A stretch of 64,000 nt of DNA from a virus: positions 1 to 64,000 of IMG/VR virus record IMGVR_UViG_3300035670_000163; one strand, written 5' to 3'. Shown here piece after piece: positions 1-7,376 of the stretch; positions within the stretch are counted from its first letter, which is position 1, and each line of letters starts with the position of its first letter. The notes below the pieces were generated by a model, which was not told the DNA's origin, made no database searches, and worked only from the letters and a program-made list of their open reading frames with translations. The position numbers were made by a program, and so were the translations under genes.

Positions 1-26
1 TCTTTAGGATCAAAGGTGTAACTCAT
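1..26 (-). CDS. 5' end of an unrecognised gene (cut by window edge)
   Basis: An ATG sits inside a TAATG overlap with the stop codon of the peptide deformylase gene and opens a frame reading MSYTFDPK before the window ends. Only eight codons are visible, so no function can be given. The overlap is typical of coupled genes in this genome, which is the main reason for calling it. Confidence 0.45.
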
Positions 27-604
27 TATGCGGCTTTACTCATTCTCTGAAATTTTTTAATTCGTTTTTGTTGTTTCTGTTTTGCCATTCGCAGAGTAAC
101 TGGACCAACATTGTCAACAAAAGATTTTCCGTTCATGTGTTCTAACTCATGTAGAAAACATCTTGCGGTTAAACCTTCTAATGACATCTCTTGTTTCTTA
201 CCTGTTTGATCTAGAAACTCGACACGAATGGCTCGAGGTCTTTCTATCTTAACAAATAAACCAGGATAAGAGAGGCAACCTTCATTGTCTTTAACCATAT
301 CTGTGCTTGCCTCAATTACTTTTGGGTTGATACAGACCAACTGAAAGTCGCCGGCACCGATAACAAAGACACGTTCAAATACACCGCATTGGTTTGCCGA
401 CAGGCCGATACCACCATAAGATTTCATGGTAAGTTTCAGTCGTTCAACGAGATCATCCATCAAATGATTTGGTAGTGTGTCTGTGTATTCTGGAATTTCA
501 TCTCTGAGCATTGGATAATCTTCACCATACAAAGGCAAAGGCTGCACAACTTTCTTCTCAACAGATGATGAACCAGTATCAAATACTAAAAATTCTTCAC
601 TCAT
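26..604 (-). CDS. def: Peptide deformylase
   Basis: Metal-dependent enzyme that removes the formyl group from the N-terminal methionine of new proteins in the cytoplasm. All three family motifs are visible: GIGLSANQ (residues 65-72), EGCLS (108-112, with the metal-binding Cys) and HELEH (152-156, two metal-binding His and the catalytic Glu). At 192 residues it is slightly longer than many phage forms because of an N-terminal extension of about 25 residues and a basic C-terminal tail. Its ATG overlaps the gp46 stop (ATGA), and the next gene starts in its own stop codon, so it belongs to the recombination/late-sigma operon. Peptide deformylases are known auxiliary genes of marine T4-like phages and probably support processing of phage proteins late in infection. 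Confidence 0.95.
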   Translation of the reverse strand: MSEEFLVFDTGSSSVEKKVVQPLPLYGEDYPMLRDEIPEYTDTLPNHLMDDLVERLKLTMKSYGGIGLSANQCGVFERVFVIGAGDFQLVCINPKVIEASTDMVKDNEGCLSYPGLFVKIERPRAIRVEFLDQTGKKQEMSLEGLTARCFLHELEHMNGKSFVDNVGPVTLRMAKQKQQKRIKKFQRMSKAA

Positions 605-2313
605 TTTATAATCCTCGAAAAGTTTTTCTCTTTCTGGAAACGAATCACGTTTCTAAATTTATCTTGCAGAATATCTCCTTTGTGGGAGATAACGAACAAG
701 TTTACATCTTCCAACATGTGAAGAATCTTCATCAGTTCTTCTGTACCATTTGCATCCAGACTCGAATCAAATGTCTCATCTAGAATTAACAGGTTAGTAT
801 TAGACGAATTCTTCAGTTTGGCAATAGCTCGCCAGGTTAACATCAGAGCCATGTCAATTCTTTGTTTCTCACCTTCTGAAAAGTTATTGTAAGTAAACTC
901 ATCACGATGCCGAGATTTGATTGTCTCTTTAAAAGATTCATCAAGGTTAAAGTTCACAAAGAAATCTAAAGAGGCCAGATATTTGTTGACGAGTTTGTTG
1001 ATAATAGGCAAGTATTGTTTCACAATCTTCGTTTTGATACCAGAATCTTTCAACAACAAAGATGCCGCATCAAGATAAGTCTTTTCATCAATAAGGTCCT
1101 TTATCTGACCTTTTAATTCTGTTAGACCACCATATATGACTTTTAATTCTTGTTCTTCTTTATCGGTAACAACAGTAGAACTTTTCAATTCATCGACCAA
1201 CTTTTGCAAACGAACAATCATCTTATTTGTTTCGGTGATGGTTGCATTTGCCGTTGCAATCTCAACTTGCTTCTTGTTGATTAGTTTCTGTGCTTCATTA
1301 ATCTTGTTTAACTTCTGTTGTTCTTCGTTGAGTTTCTTTTCTAGTTCAGAAAGTCCTTGCTCACAGTTATGGGCTTTGGTCGAGAGTGTGTTAAGCTCTT
1401 CTTCTTTAAATTCACTGGCAATGGCTTGCCTACAGGTTGGACAATCATCATGTGATTGGAAGAAACTGATATCCTTTCGTAGTTTGGATAAGTTCGTTTC
1501 AATTTGCGATTCAAGTTTTGTAATCTTCTTGACTTTAGTCTCAGTTTCAATTTGTAATTCAACCACCAATTGCAATTGTTCCGTTTCGGTTCCCAAGACG
1601 GCAACATTTTGTAATAAGTTGGCCACTGTATCACTATGCAGTTGTATCTCCGCAACATATTCGTTCACCTTGTCTTCATTGTTTTGTTTAAGTTCATCAA
1701 TATGCTTCTTCTGCATATCATACTTTTGTTGTTGCAATTCAATTTGATGTTTAAGGTCAGAAAGATTCTCTTTATTGGAAGACAGTCTTTCTTTAACAAG
1801 ACCATTCATCGTAGAGAAGATTTGAATATCGAGAAGGTCTTCAATGATAGTACGGCGATCAGATGCCGATAGCTGCATGAAAGGAGTGAATGATGCTGAA
1901 CCAAGAATTACAATCTGCGTAAAAGATTTATAATTCATCTTGAGAATAAACTTCTCTAAGAATTCTTGATAGTCTCTTGCGGCTGCATCTTGATTAAGCA
2001 GTTCGCCGTTCTGTAAGATTTGAAATACATTTGGTTTGATGCCACGAATAATCTTATATGATTTATTGCCAGTATCAAACTCAACCTCAACAACAGTTTC
2101 TTTATTGTTGATAGAGTTTACTAGTTGTGGTTTGTTAATATTACGGAAAGGTTTACCAAACAAACCAAAACACAACGCATCAAGCATGGTTGATTTGCCT
2201 GATCCGTTCTCACCGACAACAAGTGTGTTTGTGTTGCCGTCAAGTTTGATTTCAGTGAAGTGATTACCTGTACTTAACAGGTTCTTCCAACGTACATTAC
2301 GAAATAGAATCAT
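601..2313 (-). CDS. 46: Recombination endonuclease subunit gp46 (SbcC/Rad50-like)
   Basis: ATPase half of the gp46-gp47 complex, which processes double-strand ends for recombination-dependent replication and host DNA breakdown. Visible parts: Walker A GENGSGKS (residues 34-41), a long coiled coil interrupted by a zinc hook CPTC (291-294), the ABC signature FSEGEKQR (478-485) and Walker B LLILDE (508-513). The 570 residues are close to T4 gp46 (about 560). The start ATG overlaps the gp47 stop as ATGA, so the two subunits are translationally coupled, as expected for a fixed-ratio complex. The final ATGA overlaps peptide deformylase. Confidence 0.97.
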   Translation of the reverse strand: MILFRNVRWKNLLSTGNHFTEIKLDGNTNTLVVGENGSGKSTMLDALCFGLFGKPFRNINKPQLVNSINNKETVVEVEFDTGNKSYKIIRGIKPNVFQILQNGELLNQDAAARDYQEFLEKFILKMNYKSFTQIVILGSASFTPFMQLSASDRRTIIEDLLDIQIFSTMNGLVKERLSSNKENLSDLKHQIELQQQKYDMQKKHIDELKQNNEDKVNEYVAEIQLHSDTVANLLQNVAVLGTETEQLQLVVELQIETETKVKKITKLESQIETNLSKLRKDISFFQSHDDCPTCRQAIASEFKEEELNTLSTKAHNCEQGLSELEKKLNEEQQKLNKINEAQKLINKKQVEIATANATITETNKMIVRLQKLVDELKSSTVVTDKEEQELKVIYGGLTELKGQIKDLIDEKTYLDAASLLLKDSGIKTKIVKQYLPIINKLVNKYLASLDFFVNFNLDESFKETIKSRHRDEFTYNNFSEGEKQRIDMALMLTWRAIAKLKNSSNTNLLILDETFDSSLDANGTEELMKILHMLEDVNLFVISHKGDILQDKFRNVIRFQKEKNFSRIIK

Positions 2314-3380
2314 TCTGCGATTTCAGTATTCAATGCCTCAACATATAGTTCACGCATAACAGTTTTTAATTTTTCAGGTTCAACATCAAGTGCAAGATTA
2401 TCAATATACTTAGACAAGATGGTCATAGTGTCTTCGGCCTGGTCAATAATCTCTTGGTCAGTATCAATTAAAATATCTGTGAAGTCTTCAACGATACTAA
2501 TATCACAGATGCCAGTCTTATACAAGTTATCTAAAACATGGTCAAACAAATAAGGGTTCTGTTTGTTTAACACAACCACTTTAACATATGTGTTCTTTAG
2601 ACTTGCGAAATCATATGCCTTCCAGTATTCAAAGTCTGTTTCACCGTCGTCATAGATTACCTTATTGAACATTTGAAATGGGTTGCGAACGAACTCCATC
2701 TCTCTTGTGTCAGTATCAAAGATATGGAAGCCTTTTGGATCATTATAATCCGCCCAAGTCATCTCATAAGGAGTACCAACGTAGGTAATATTGCCGTCAG
2801 ATGATTTGTGGTGAAAGTGACCAGACAAAACAATATCATACTTCTTTAATACGTTCTTGTCAAGGCCATGGTCACATACATTGCCTCGGTCCATTTCAAA
2901 GCCTGCAATCTCAAAATGACCAAAACAAATCTGTGCAGTAGAAGACTTCATCTTCTGTAAGATTTCTTTTTCGTTACTATCGCATAACCAAGGAACAACA
3001 TCAATTTTTACACCATCAAATTCTACTGTATCAAAGTCATCGTAGTATTCAATGTTTTCATATTCATTCAACAATAGTCCAGTTGAATTTACCTCAAGTG
3101 TGTTCTTGAAAGCCACATCGTGGTTACCAAGTAGTGTGTGTACTTTAATGCCTAAGATTTGGCAACGATCAAAAAAGTATTGTCGGCACAGATGTAGTGT
3201 ATTAAAATTAATAAACTTACGGCGATCAAAGAGATCACCCATCTGAAAGATTACTTTAATGTCATTGTCGTTGAGATAAGGAAAAAATACCTCATCATAA
3301 AATTTTTCAAAGTGTTTGTGGAAATCTAACGAATCACCACGAGCACCAAAGTGTGTATCACCAAGAATTACAATCTTCAA
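2310..3380 (-). CDS. 47: Recombination endonuclease subunit gp47 (SbcD/Mre11-like)
   Basis: Metallophosphoesterase nuclease subunit partnering gp46. The metal-binding motifs appear in order: GDTHFG (residues 7-12), GDLFDRR (48-54), GNHD (85-88) and GHFHHK (187-192). Length 356 residues against about 340 in T4. The start codon is TTG, placed directly after and in the same frame as the TAA stop of gp55. A purine-rich GAGGAAG in the end of gp55 can serve as ribosome binding site. The next downstream ATG would remove the first metal motif, so TTG is preferred. Readthrough of the single TAA would give a gp55-gp47 fusion; there is no evidence that this happens. Confidence 0.96.
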   Translation of the reverse strand: MKIVILGDTHFGARGDSLDFHKHFEKFYDEVFFPYLNDNDIKVIFQMGDLFDRRKFINFNTLHLCRQYFFDRCQILGIKVHTLLGNHDVAFKNTLEVNSTGLLLNEYENIEYYDDFDTVEFDGVKIDVVPWLCDSNEKEILQKMKSSTAQICFGHFEIAGFEMDRGNVCDHGLDKNVLKKYDIVLSGHFHHKSSDGNITYVGTPYEMTWADYNDPKGFHIFDTDTREMEFVRNPFQMFNKVIYDDGETDFEYWKAYDFASLKNTYVKVVVLNKQNPYLFDHVLDNLYKTGICDISIVEDFTDILIDTDQEIIDQAEDTMTILSKYIDNLALDVEPEKLKTVMRELYVEALNTEIAE

Positions 3381-3914
3381 TTATTCTTCCTCTACGAACT
3401 TCTCCACACCTTTTGATTTTGTTTTCTTTTTCTTTTTGTTTTCTTCAAAATTGTGAATGAATTCCGAAATGTTATCATATAGTTCAAACTGTCTTACGTT
3501 ACCGGTTTCGTCTTCGTAAAGTTCACCTTCATCGAGTAGACCAAACTGTTCAGTAGCTTTGTACTTAACGTACAACTGTTTCTTCTCACGCATAATTCTA
3601 CGTAAGAATGCATAATATATGATCTGAGTAAAATAAGCAAATGGATTTTTACTTTTTGCCGGATCAAAGTTTCTGAAATACATCAGGCAGTTTTCAATGC
3701 CGTCTGCAATCATTTCATCACGGAAAGAATACGAGATGAAGTTTGGTTTGCGAGAAAGGTGGTCAGCAATCTTCAGAAAACATTCACCAATGTAATTTGG
3801 AATCGGTGGGTCTTCTTTCTTTTCTTTTTTTGCCTGCTTACAATCTTTCTGATAGGCGATGAGGGCCTCTAGAAAGTCTGCGTTATTGATATAGTGATTT
3901 GATTTTGTAGCCAT
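3381..3914 (-). CDS. 55: Late-transcription sigma factor gp55
   Basis: Phage sigma-like factor that directs host RNA polymerase to TATAAATA late promoters. The segment from MATKSNHYINNADFLEALI through FRDEMIADGIE, FDPAKSKNPFAYFTQ and YYAFLRRIMREKK follows T4 gp55 closely, and the 177-residue length matches (185 in T4). I chose the ATG at 3914 rather than an upstream GTG at 3935: AGAGG lies at good spacing before the ATG, and the T4 alignment begins there. The C-terminus is Lys/Glu-rich; in T4 the C-terminal end contacts the sliding clamp. Late-promoter boxes elsewhere in the window fit the presence of this factor. Confidence 0.93.
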   Translation of the reverse strand: MATKSNHYINNADFLEALIAYQKDCKQAKKEKKEDPPIPNYIGECFLKIADHLSRKPNFISYSFRDEMIADGIENCLMYFRNFDPAKSKNPFAYFTQIIYYAFLRRIMREKKQLYVKYKATEQFGLLDEGELYEDETGNVRQFELYDNISEFIHNFEENKKKKKTKSKGVEKFVEEE

Positions 3915-3973
3915 AATATTTGCCTCTTTTAGCACTTGACAACATGTATAGTCTCGGTGTTGCCGTTTGAAAA

Positions 3974-4393
3974 TTAATGTAACAACCTTTTATTAGTCTT
4001 GAGTTCTTCTAAAGCTTCTTTAATTTCTTCTTCACTCAGAGATTCTTCGTCTTCATCTTCATCTCCCCAATCAAGAATACTTTCAGAAGATTGTTCTTCT
4101 TCTTTGTACTTCTGTAATTCAAGTAATGTTTTGTAATAGTAGTCAATCACATTCTGTTTTGGATCTACAACAGTAAGAATGTCAGATGTGTAGATTGTTG
4201 CAGAATCATTTTCTACTATTTCAACTGGAAGCCAAGGAGAGACCATTAGTAGAGAATTACCAGAAGCAAGTTTCTTAAAAAAGACAATCATAGGATTAAT
4301 CAACTGTACCATCTCACTTTCTGGATCTTCTACATAAACTGCAATAATATCTTCACCACTTTGCAGTCTAACTAATTTTATTTGTTCAAGCAT
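3974..4393 (-). CDS. Conserved hypothetical protein, possibly LSm-like
   Basis: The 139-residue protein has an N-terminal beta-rich part (residues 1-90, with RLQSGEDIIAVY and MVSPWLPVE) and a very acidic C-terminal tail rich in Asp, Glu and Ser. The N-terminal pattern resembles proteins found next to uvsW in marine T4-like phages, which I recall as having an Sm/Hfq-like fold. That is an impression from memory and has not been tested here. The start overlaps the end of uvsW by 8 bases, so it is likely coupled to the helicase. Function unknown; an RNA- or protein-binding role in the uvsW/gp55 block is possible. Confidence 0.75.
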   Translation of the reverse strand: MLEQIKLVRLQSGEDIIAVYVEDPESEMVQLINPMIVFFKKLASGNSLLMVSPWLPVEIVENDSATIYTSDILTVVDPKQNVIDYYYKTLLELQKYKEEEQSSESILDWGDEDEDEESLSEEEIKEALEELKTNKRLLH

Positions 4394-5852
4394 TTTTGAT
4401 CTCTATGTTATAGAATTTATAATTAAACTTTTCTTCATCATAGATTTTAACACGTTCAACAAAGTGGAGCAACGTATAATTGGTAAATTTGCCTGTTCTA
4501 AAGTCATCTGCAATATCAAATAATGTGGCTTCTGTCTTGTTATCTCCAACTCTAAGACCACGACCAATAGACTGAAGATTACGAACTCTGGATTTAGAAG
4601 GTGAAGCAAATATAATATTATGTAGGTTTCTTATATTAACACCAGTTGAAAAGGTACCATATGAAGCAATGATGATGGCATCTTTTTCTTTTTCAGTAAT
4701 TGATCTTACTGATTCTCTGATCTCAACATCTGTACCACCAAATACAAAAAACACATGACGTTTCTTTGCAGCTTCATGTATGATAGAATGTAGTTCTTTA
4801 CCATGTTTCTCTACAAACTGGAATAGTATGAGAGAGTTACCTTCTAATGAGAGTGCAAGATTCTTAATGAATTCATTTCTTGCCTTGTTCTGTACAATAT
4901 AATCCATTTCACCATTGTAATCCCAATCTTTGGCCATCTTACAGATGTGATCTGGATATTTTAAAATCAAACATTTAATTTTAAAACTTGCAAGGTGTTT
5001 GTTATCAATCAGTTCTTTAGTTGTGACAACCTTGTACACTGGACCAAATAGTCCTTCTAGTACTAGTTTGTGTGTCTGAGTACCATCAAGAGTACCTGTG
5101 CAACCTATGCGATACTTGGCACCATTTAAACCTGTCATAATAGTTGTAAGTGATTTGGCTTTAAACTGATGTGCCTCATCACCAATCACAAAATCAAATT
5201 GTTCAAAGTAATCTTTCTCGTTCTTGTAGATAGATTGCCATGTTGTGATTGTTAAAAATTTATTTGTGTGTTTATCTTTACCTGCATATTGACGATGGCA
5301 GTATTCATCCGATTCATAACCATATGATGCAAAGTCTGCAAACATCTGTTCAACAAGAGATGTGGTTGGTACAACAAGAAGACCTCTTTCGTATCCAGCT
5401 TCTTGTAGATAACGCACAATAAGGTAGATGATTAAAGATTTGCCTGAAGCTGTTGGAGAAAGTAGTAGAATCCTTTTGTTTCTTACTGCATGAACAAAAG
5501 ATTGTAATTGATAGTCACGGACTTCTAAAGGTATGCCAAGAGTTTTAATAAATTCAACTGCTTCAACAAGAGAAAAGTTTTCTGTTGTTTGTAATTCTGT
5601 GTCTACTTCTAGTGAGTACTCACGTTCTTTACAGAAGCGTTCAATATATGGAACAAGACCACGATAAATGGTAAATGATCTAAGGTCAAAAAGTCTTATG
5701 CGGCCATCCCACATTCTTGATTTGAATGCAGGAGTAAATTGATAACCTGGTACGTAAAAGGTAAAGTAATCTGAAAGTTCTTGTGCGGTACCTTTATCGC
5801 AAGCTACTTCTATAAAGGCTTCATCTTTTTGTTTTAAAATTATGTCTGGCAT
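4386..5852 (-). CDS. uvsW: UvsW-type RNA-DNA/DNA helicase
   Basis: Superfamily 2 helicase that in T4 unwinds R-loops and branched DNA, helping the switch from origin- to recombination-dependent replication. Visible: the N-terminal UvsW domain (residues 1-105, with MWDGRIRLFD), Walker A SPTASGKS (132-139), VVPTTSLVEQM, a DEAH box (225-228; T4 has a DECH variant), CTGTLDG near 251, ASYGTFSTGVNI and the arginine-finger motif SIGRGLR near residue 438. Length 488 against about 500 in T4. The start lies 32 bases inside the preceding zinc-binding gene, with AGGAAAA upstream of the ATG. Confidence 0.96.
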   Translation of the reverse strand: MPDIILKQKDEAFIEVACDKGTAQELSDYFTFYVPGYQFTPAFKSRMWDGRIRLFDLRSFTIYRGLVPYIERFCKEREYSLEVDTELQTTENFSLVEAVEFIKTLGIPLEVRDYQLQSFVHAVRNKRILLLSPTASGKSLIIYLIVRYLQEAGYERGLLVVPTTSLVEQMFADFASYGYESDEYCHRQYAGKDKHTNKFLTITTWQSIYKNEKDYFEQFDFVIGDEAHQFKAKSLTTIMTGLNGAKYRIGCTGTLDGTQTHKLVLEGLFGPVYKVVTTKELIDNKHLASFKIKCLILKYPDHICKMAKDWDYNGEMDYIVQNKARNEFIKNLALSLEGNSLILFQFVEKHGKELHSIIHEAAKKRHVFFVFGGTDVEIRESVRSITEKEKDAIIIASYGTFSTGVNIRNLHNIIFASPSKSRVRNLQSIGRGLRVGDNKTEATLFDIADDFRTGKFTNYTLLHFVERVKIYDEEKFNYKFYNIEIKNA

Positions 5853-6228
5853 TATATTTTTTCCTGGCTTCTGATACTTTTTTCCTAACTTCAGAAGTCA
5901 TTTCAATTGGTGCTTTTCCTTTTTTACTTTCCATATAACATTTTCTGTTGCAGTAATGTTTTTCTTTGTACAAATAATCTTTTATACCTTGCCTAGGAAT
6001 AACATTTTTACATTGTTTACAGGTTTTTAATTCTGTTTTACAATTGTCAAAATGCCATCGCATCATATTTGGTTTATTACCCTCAACGCCACATTTTGTA
6101 CATTTAACGATTTCAGAATTTCTTTTCAATGCTTCTTCTCTATTAATCGTAGGATCATTGGTGAAAATTAAACATGACATATCAACTTCATGATGTTCAA
6201 TATTTAATAAATTTGACAGAGCTTCCAT
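5821..6228 (-). CDS. Zinc-binding, NUMOD3-like DNA-binding protein
   Basis: A 135-residue basic protein. It has a C2HC finger (C43, C46, H59, C63) in a CxxCG...RWHFDNC pattern, then a second Cys set (C70, C73, C93, C97), and a C-terminal helix TSEVRKKVSEARKK resembling the NUMOD3 DNA-binding motif. From family knowledge, this RWHFDNC finger and NUMOD motifs accompany phage homing endonucleases, but no GIY-YIG, HNH or LAGLIDADG catalytic motif is visible. It could be a nuclease-free remnant or a protein now used as a DNA- or RNA-binding factor. A TATAAATA box and AAGGAG stand immediately upstream, and its last 32 bases overlap uvsW in another frame. Confidence 0.8.
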   Translation of the reverse strand: MEALSNLLNIEHHEVDMSCLIFTNDPTINREEALKRNSEIVKCTKCGVEGNKPNMMRWHFDNCKTELKTCKQCKNVIPRQGIKDYLYKEKHYCNRKCYMESKKGKAPIEMTSEVRKKVSEARKKYNARHNFKTKR

Positions 6229-6247
6229 TATATTCTCCTTATAAAGT

Positions 6248-6255
6248 TATTTATA
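6248..6255 (-). promoter_or_regulatory. T4-type late promoter (TATAAATA)
   Basis: The minus strand reads TATAAATA exactly, followed by AAGGAG and the ATG at 6228. This puts an expected transcript start about 10-15 bases before the gene. It would drive the zinc-binding gene, uvsW and the downstream block late in infection under gp55. Confidence 0.7.
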
Positions 6256-6273
6256 ATAAGTCGAATTTGTCCG

Positions 6274-6708
6274 TCAAACCCCCTGGATAAATCTTTCCCA
6301 TGCAATAAAATCTCTCAATTGAAATGTTCGAGAGTTTAGTTCTTTTAATATAGCTTCACATACATCTACAATCTCTTTGTTCATAATGATAGATGCAGTA
6401 TATTTGTTTAAGTCTTCATCGCTCTCCAAATATGTAGACAATTCGGATTTGATGATATATGGAAATGGTTCCCATCCTCTTTTCTTCAACTCATCATCAT
6501 CTAACTTACCAGTGTAGTATTCCCACTTTAACTTTTTCATTTTGTTATACTTGAACTCAGCATCTTTAATGAGTAAGCGATGCTTAGAAAGTATCTGCAA
6601 ATACTTGCTGTGTAATTTGGGTATGTCAATTAATGCTTTGCCTGGCTCGGTGCGATCAATCTCAGCATCTTTAGCCCACATAGCAAGTAATTCTTCAAGT
6701 TTTTCCAT
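6274..6708 (-). CDS. uvsY: Recombination mediator UvsY
   Basis: Loads the UvsX recombinase onto gp32-coated single-stranded DNA. The 144-residue protein matches T4 UvsY (137 residues) in length and in the helical pattern: N-terminal LEELLAMWAKDAEIDRT, the central KYNKMKKLKWEYYTGKLDDDEL (T4 has a similar LDYYSGRGDGDE segment) and an alpha-helical C-terminus ending DFIAWERFIQG. The position between the capsid genes and uvsW is standard for marine T4-like phages. Its ribosome binding site lies in a small hairpin. Confidence 0.93.
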   Translation of the reverse strand: MEKLEELLAMWAKDAEIDRTEPGKALIDIPKLHSKYLQILSKHRLLIKDAEFKYNKMKKLKWEYYTGKLDDDELKKRGWEPFPYIIKSELSTYLESDEDLNKYTASIIMNKEIVDVCEAILKELNSRTFQLRDFIAWERFIQGV

Positions 6709-6717
6709 ATTAAAATA

Positions 6718-6731
6718 TCTCCTTACGGAGA
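6718..6731 (-). promoter_or_regulatory. Hairpin covering the uvsY ribosome binding site
   Basis: On the minus strand TCTCC-GTAA-GGAGA forms a 5-bp stem closed by a GNRA-type tetraloop. The GGAG arm is the only good Shine-Dalgarno for uvsY, 10 bases before its ATG. This could damp uvsY translation unless the stem is opened. It is short, so chance cannot be excluded. Confidence 0.4.
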
Positions 6732-6742
6732 GTATAACATAA

Positions 6743-7282
6743 TTAAATTAAAGTTTCAACATCAAAATAGGCAAATCTGAATGTGGCATCGGCAGTAATG
6801 ATGCTATCTGGAGTATCTGCCGTAGATACTACAAATGTACTGAGTGAGGTTGGGAACAGATCATAAAATTTAAATTTTATGTATGGTGTATTTGAAGATG
6901 ATAAAAGAGTAACTTCACCGTCAGAAAACTGCGGCATCTTTGCGTTAGCATATCTGGTATAATTATTTAAGTTATTTAGATTCGCATATTCTTCAAAGTT
7001 TTCTGGGAAAGTCATCGCACGAATCCAATCGTGTATTTCAATCCAAGCTTTAAGTTCTTCGTCTACCAAAAATGTAATGTTCATCACATCATAGATTGCT
7101 TTCTCACCAGGAGAATACAGGTCTACAAATGGATTGTTTCTTGGTATCTCAGACAATGAAATGCCAGGTACAGATAAAGATTGGCAAAAATATTGTAGAT
7201 TTGGTACCCTAGAAAATTTCAGTTGAAACTTATTAGGGTGTAAGAAATTTGGATTAGATGGATTTCTTGTAAGTGCTGTCAT
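6743..7282 (-). CDS. Tail tube-fold structural protein (gp3 position)
   Basis: A 179-residue virion protein. The N-terminal pattern (NKFQLKFSRVPNLQYFCQS, then SVPGISL) followed by ITFLVDEELKAWIEIHDWI is typical of the gp19/gp54 tail-tube fold in marine T4-like phages. It is distinct from the gp19 encoded at 14 kb. In related genomes the gene between gp23 and uvsY is usually labelled tail completion gp3, and the length is close to T4 gp3 (176), so both names are possible. It lies just downstream of the gp23 terminator on the transcribed strand, so it is read by leakage or by its own unseen promoter. Confidence 0.75.
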   Translation of the reverse strand: MTALTRNPSNPNFLHPNKFQLKFSRVPNLQYFCQSLSVPGISLSEIPRNNPFVDLYSPGEKAIYDVMNITFLVDEELKAWIEIHDWIRAMTFPENFEEYANLNNLNNYTRYANAKMPQFSDGEVTLLSSSNTPYIKFKFYDLFPTSLSTFVVSTADTPDSIITADATFRFAYFDVETLI

Positions 7283-7300
7283 AGTTAGGTATTTAGGCGT

Positions 7301-7330
7301 AAAAAAAGACCCACCTTTCGGTGGGTCTTT
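7301..7330 (-). terminator. Intrinsic terminator after gp23
   Basis: Perfect 11-bp inverted repeat (7305-7315 with 7320-7330) with a GAAA tetraloop on the minus strand, followed by a T run into 7301. The stem is GC-rich in its loop-proximal half. It stands about 45 bases after the gp23 stop and is the clearest terminator in the window. Confidence 0.93.
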
Positions 7331-7376
7331 AAGGTTAGTCTCTTATTATTATAATTATTGTCGAGACTTTTTAAGA

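Noticed and set aside
1136-1747. A 203-codon plus-strand open frame inside gp46
   Set aside because: It lies opposite the coiled-coil part of gp46 and reads as low-complexity Ser/Cys/Phe-rich protein, a shadow of Glu/Lys codons.
3381-3935. Longer gp55 starting at an upstream GTG
   Set aside because: The ATG seven codons downstream has a well-placed AGAGG and marks the start of similarity to T4 gp55.
5821-6228. Active homing endonuclease
   Set aside because: Only the zinc finger and NUMOD3-like parts are visible. No nuclease catalytic motif is present.
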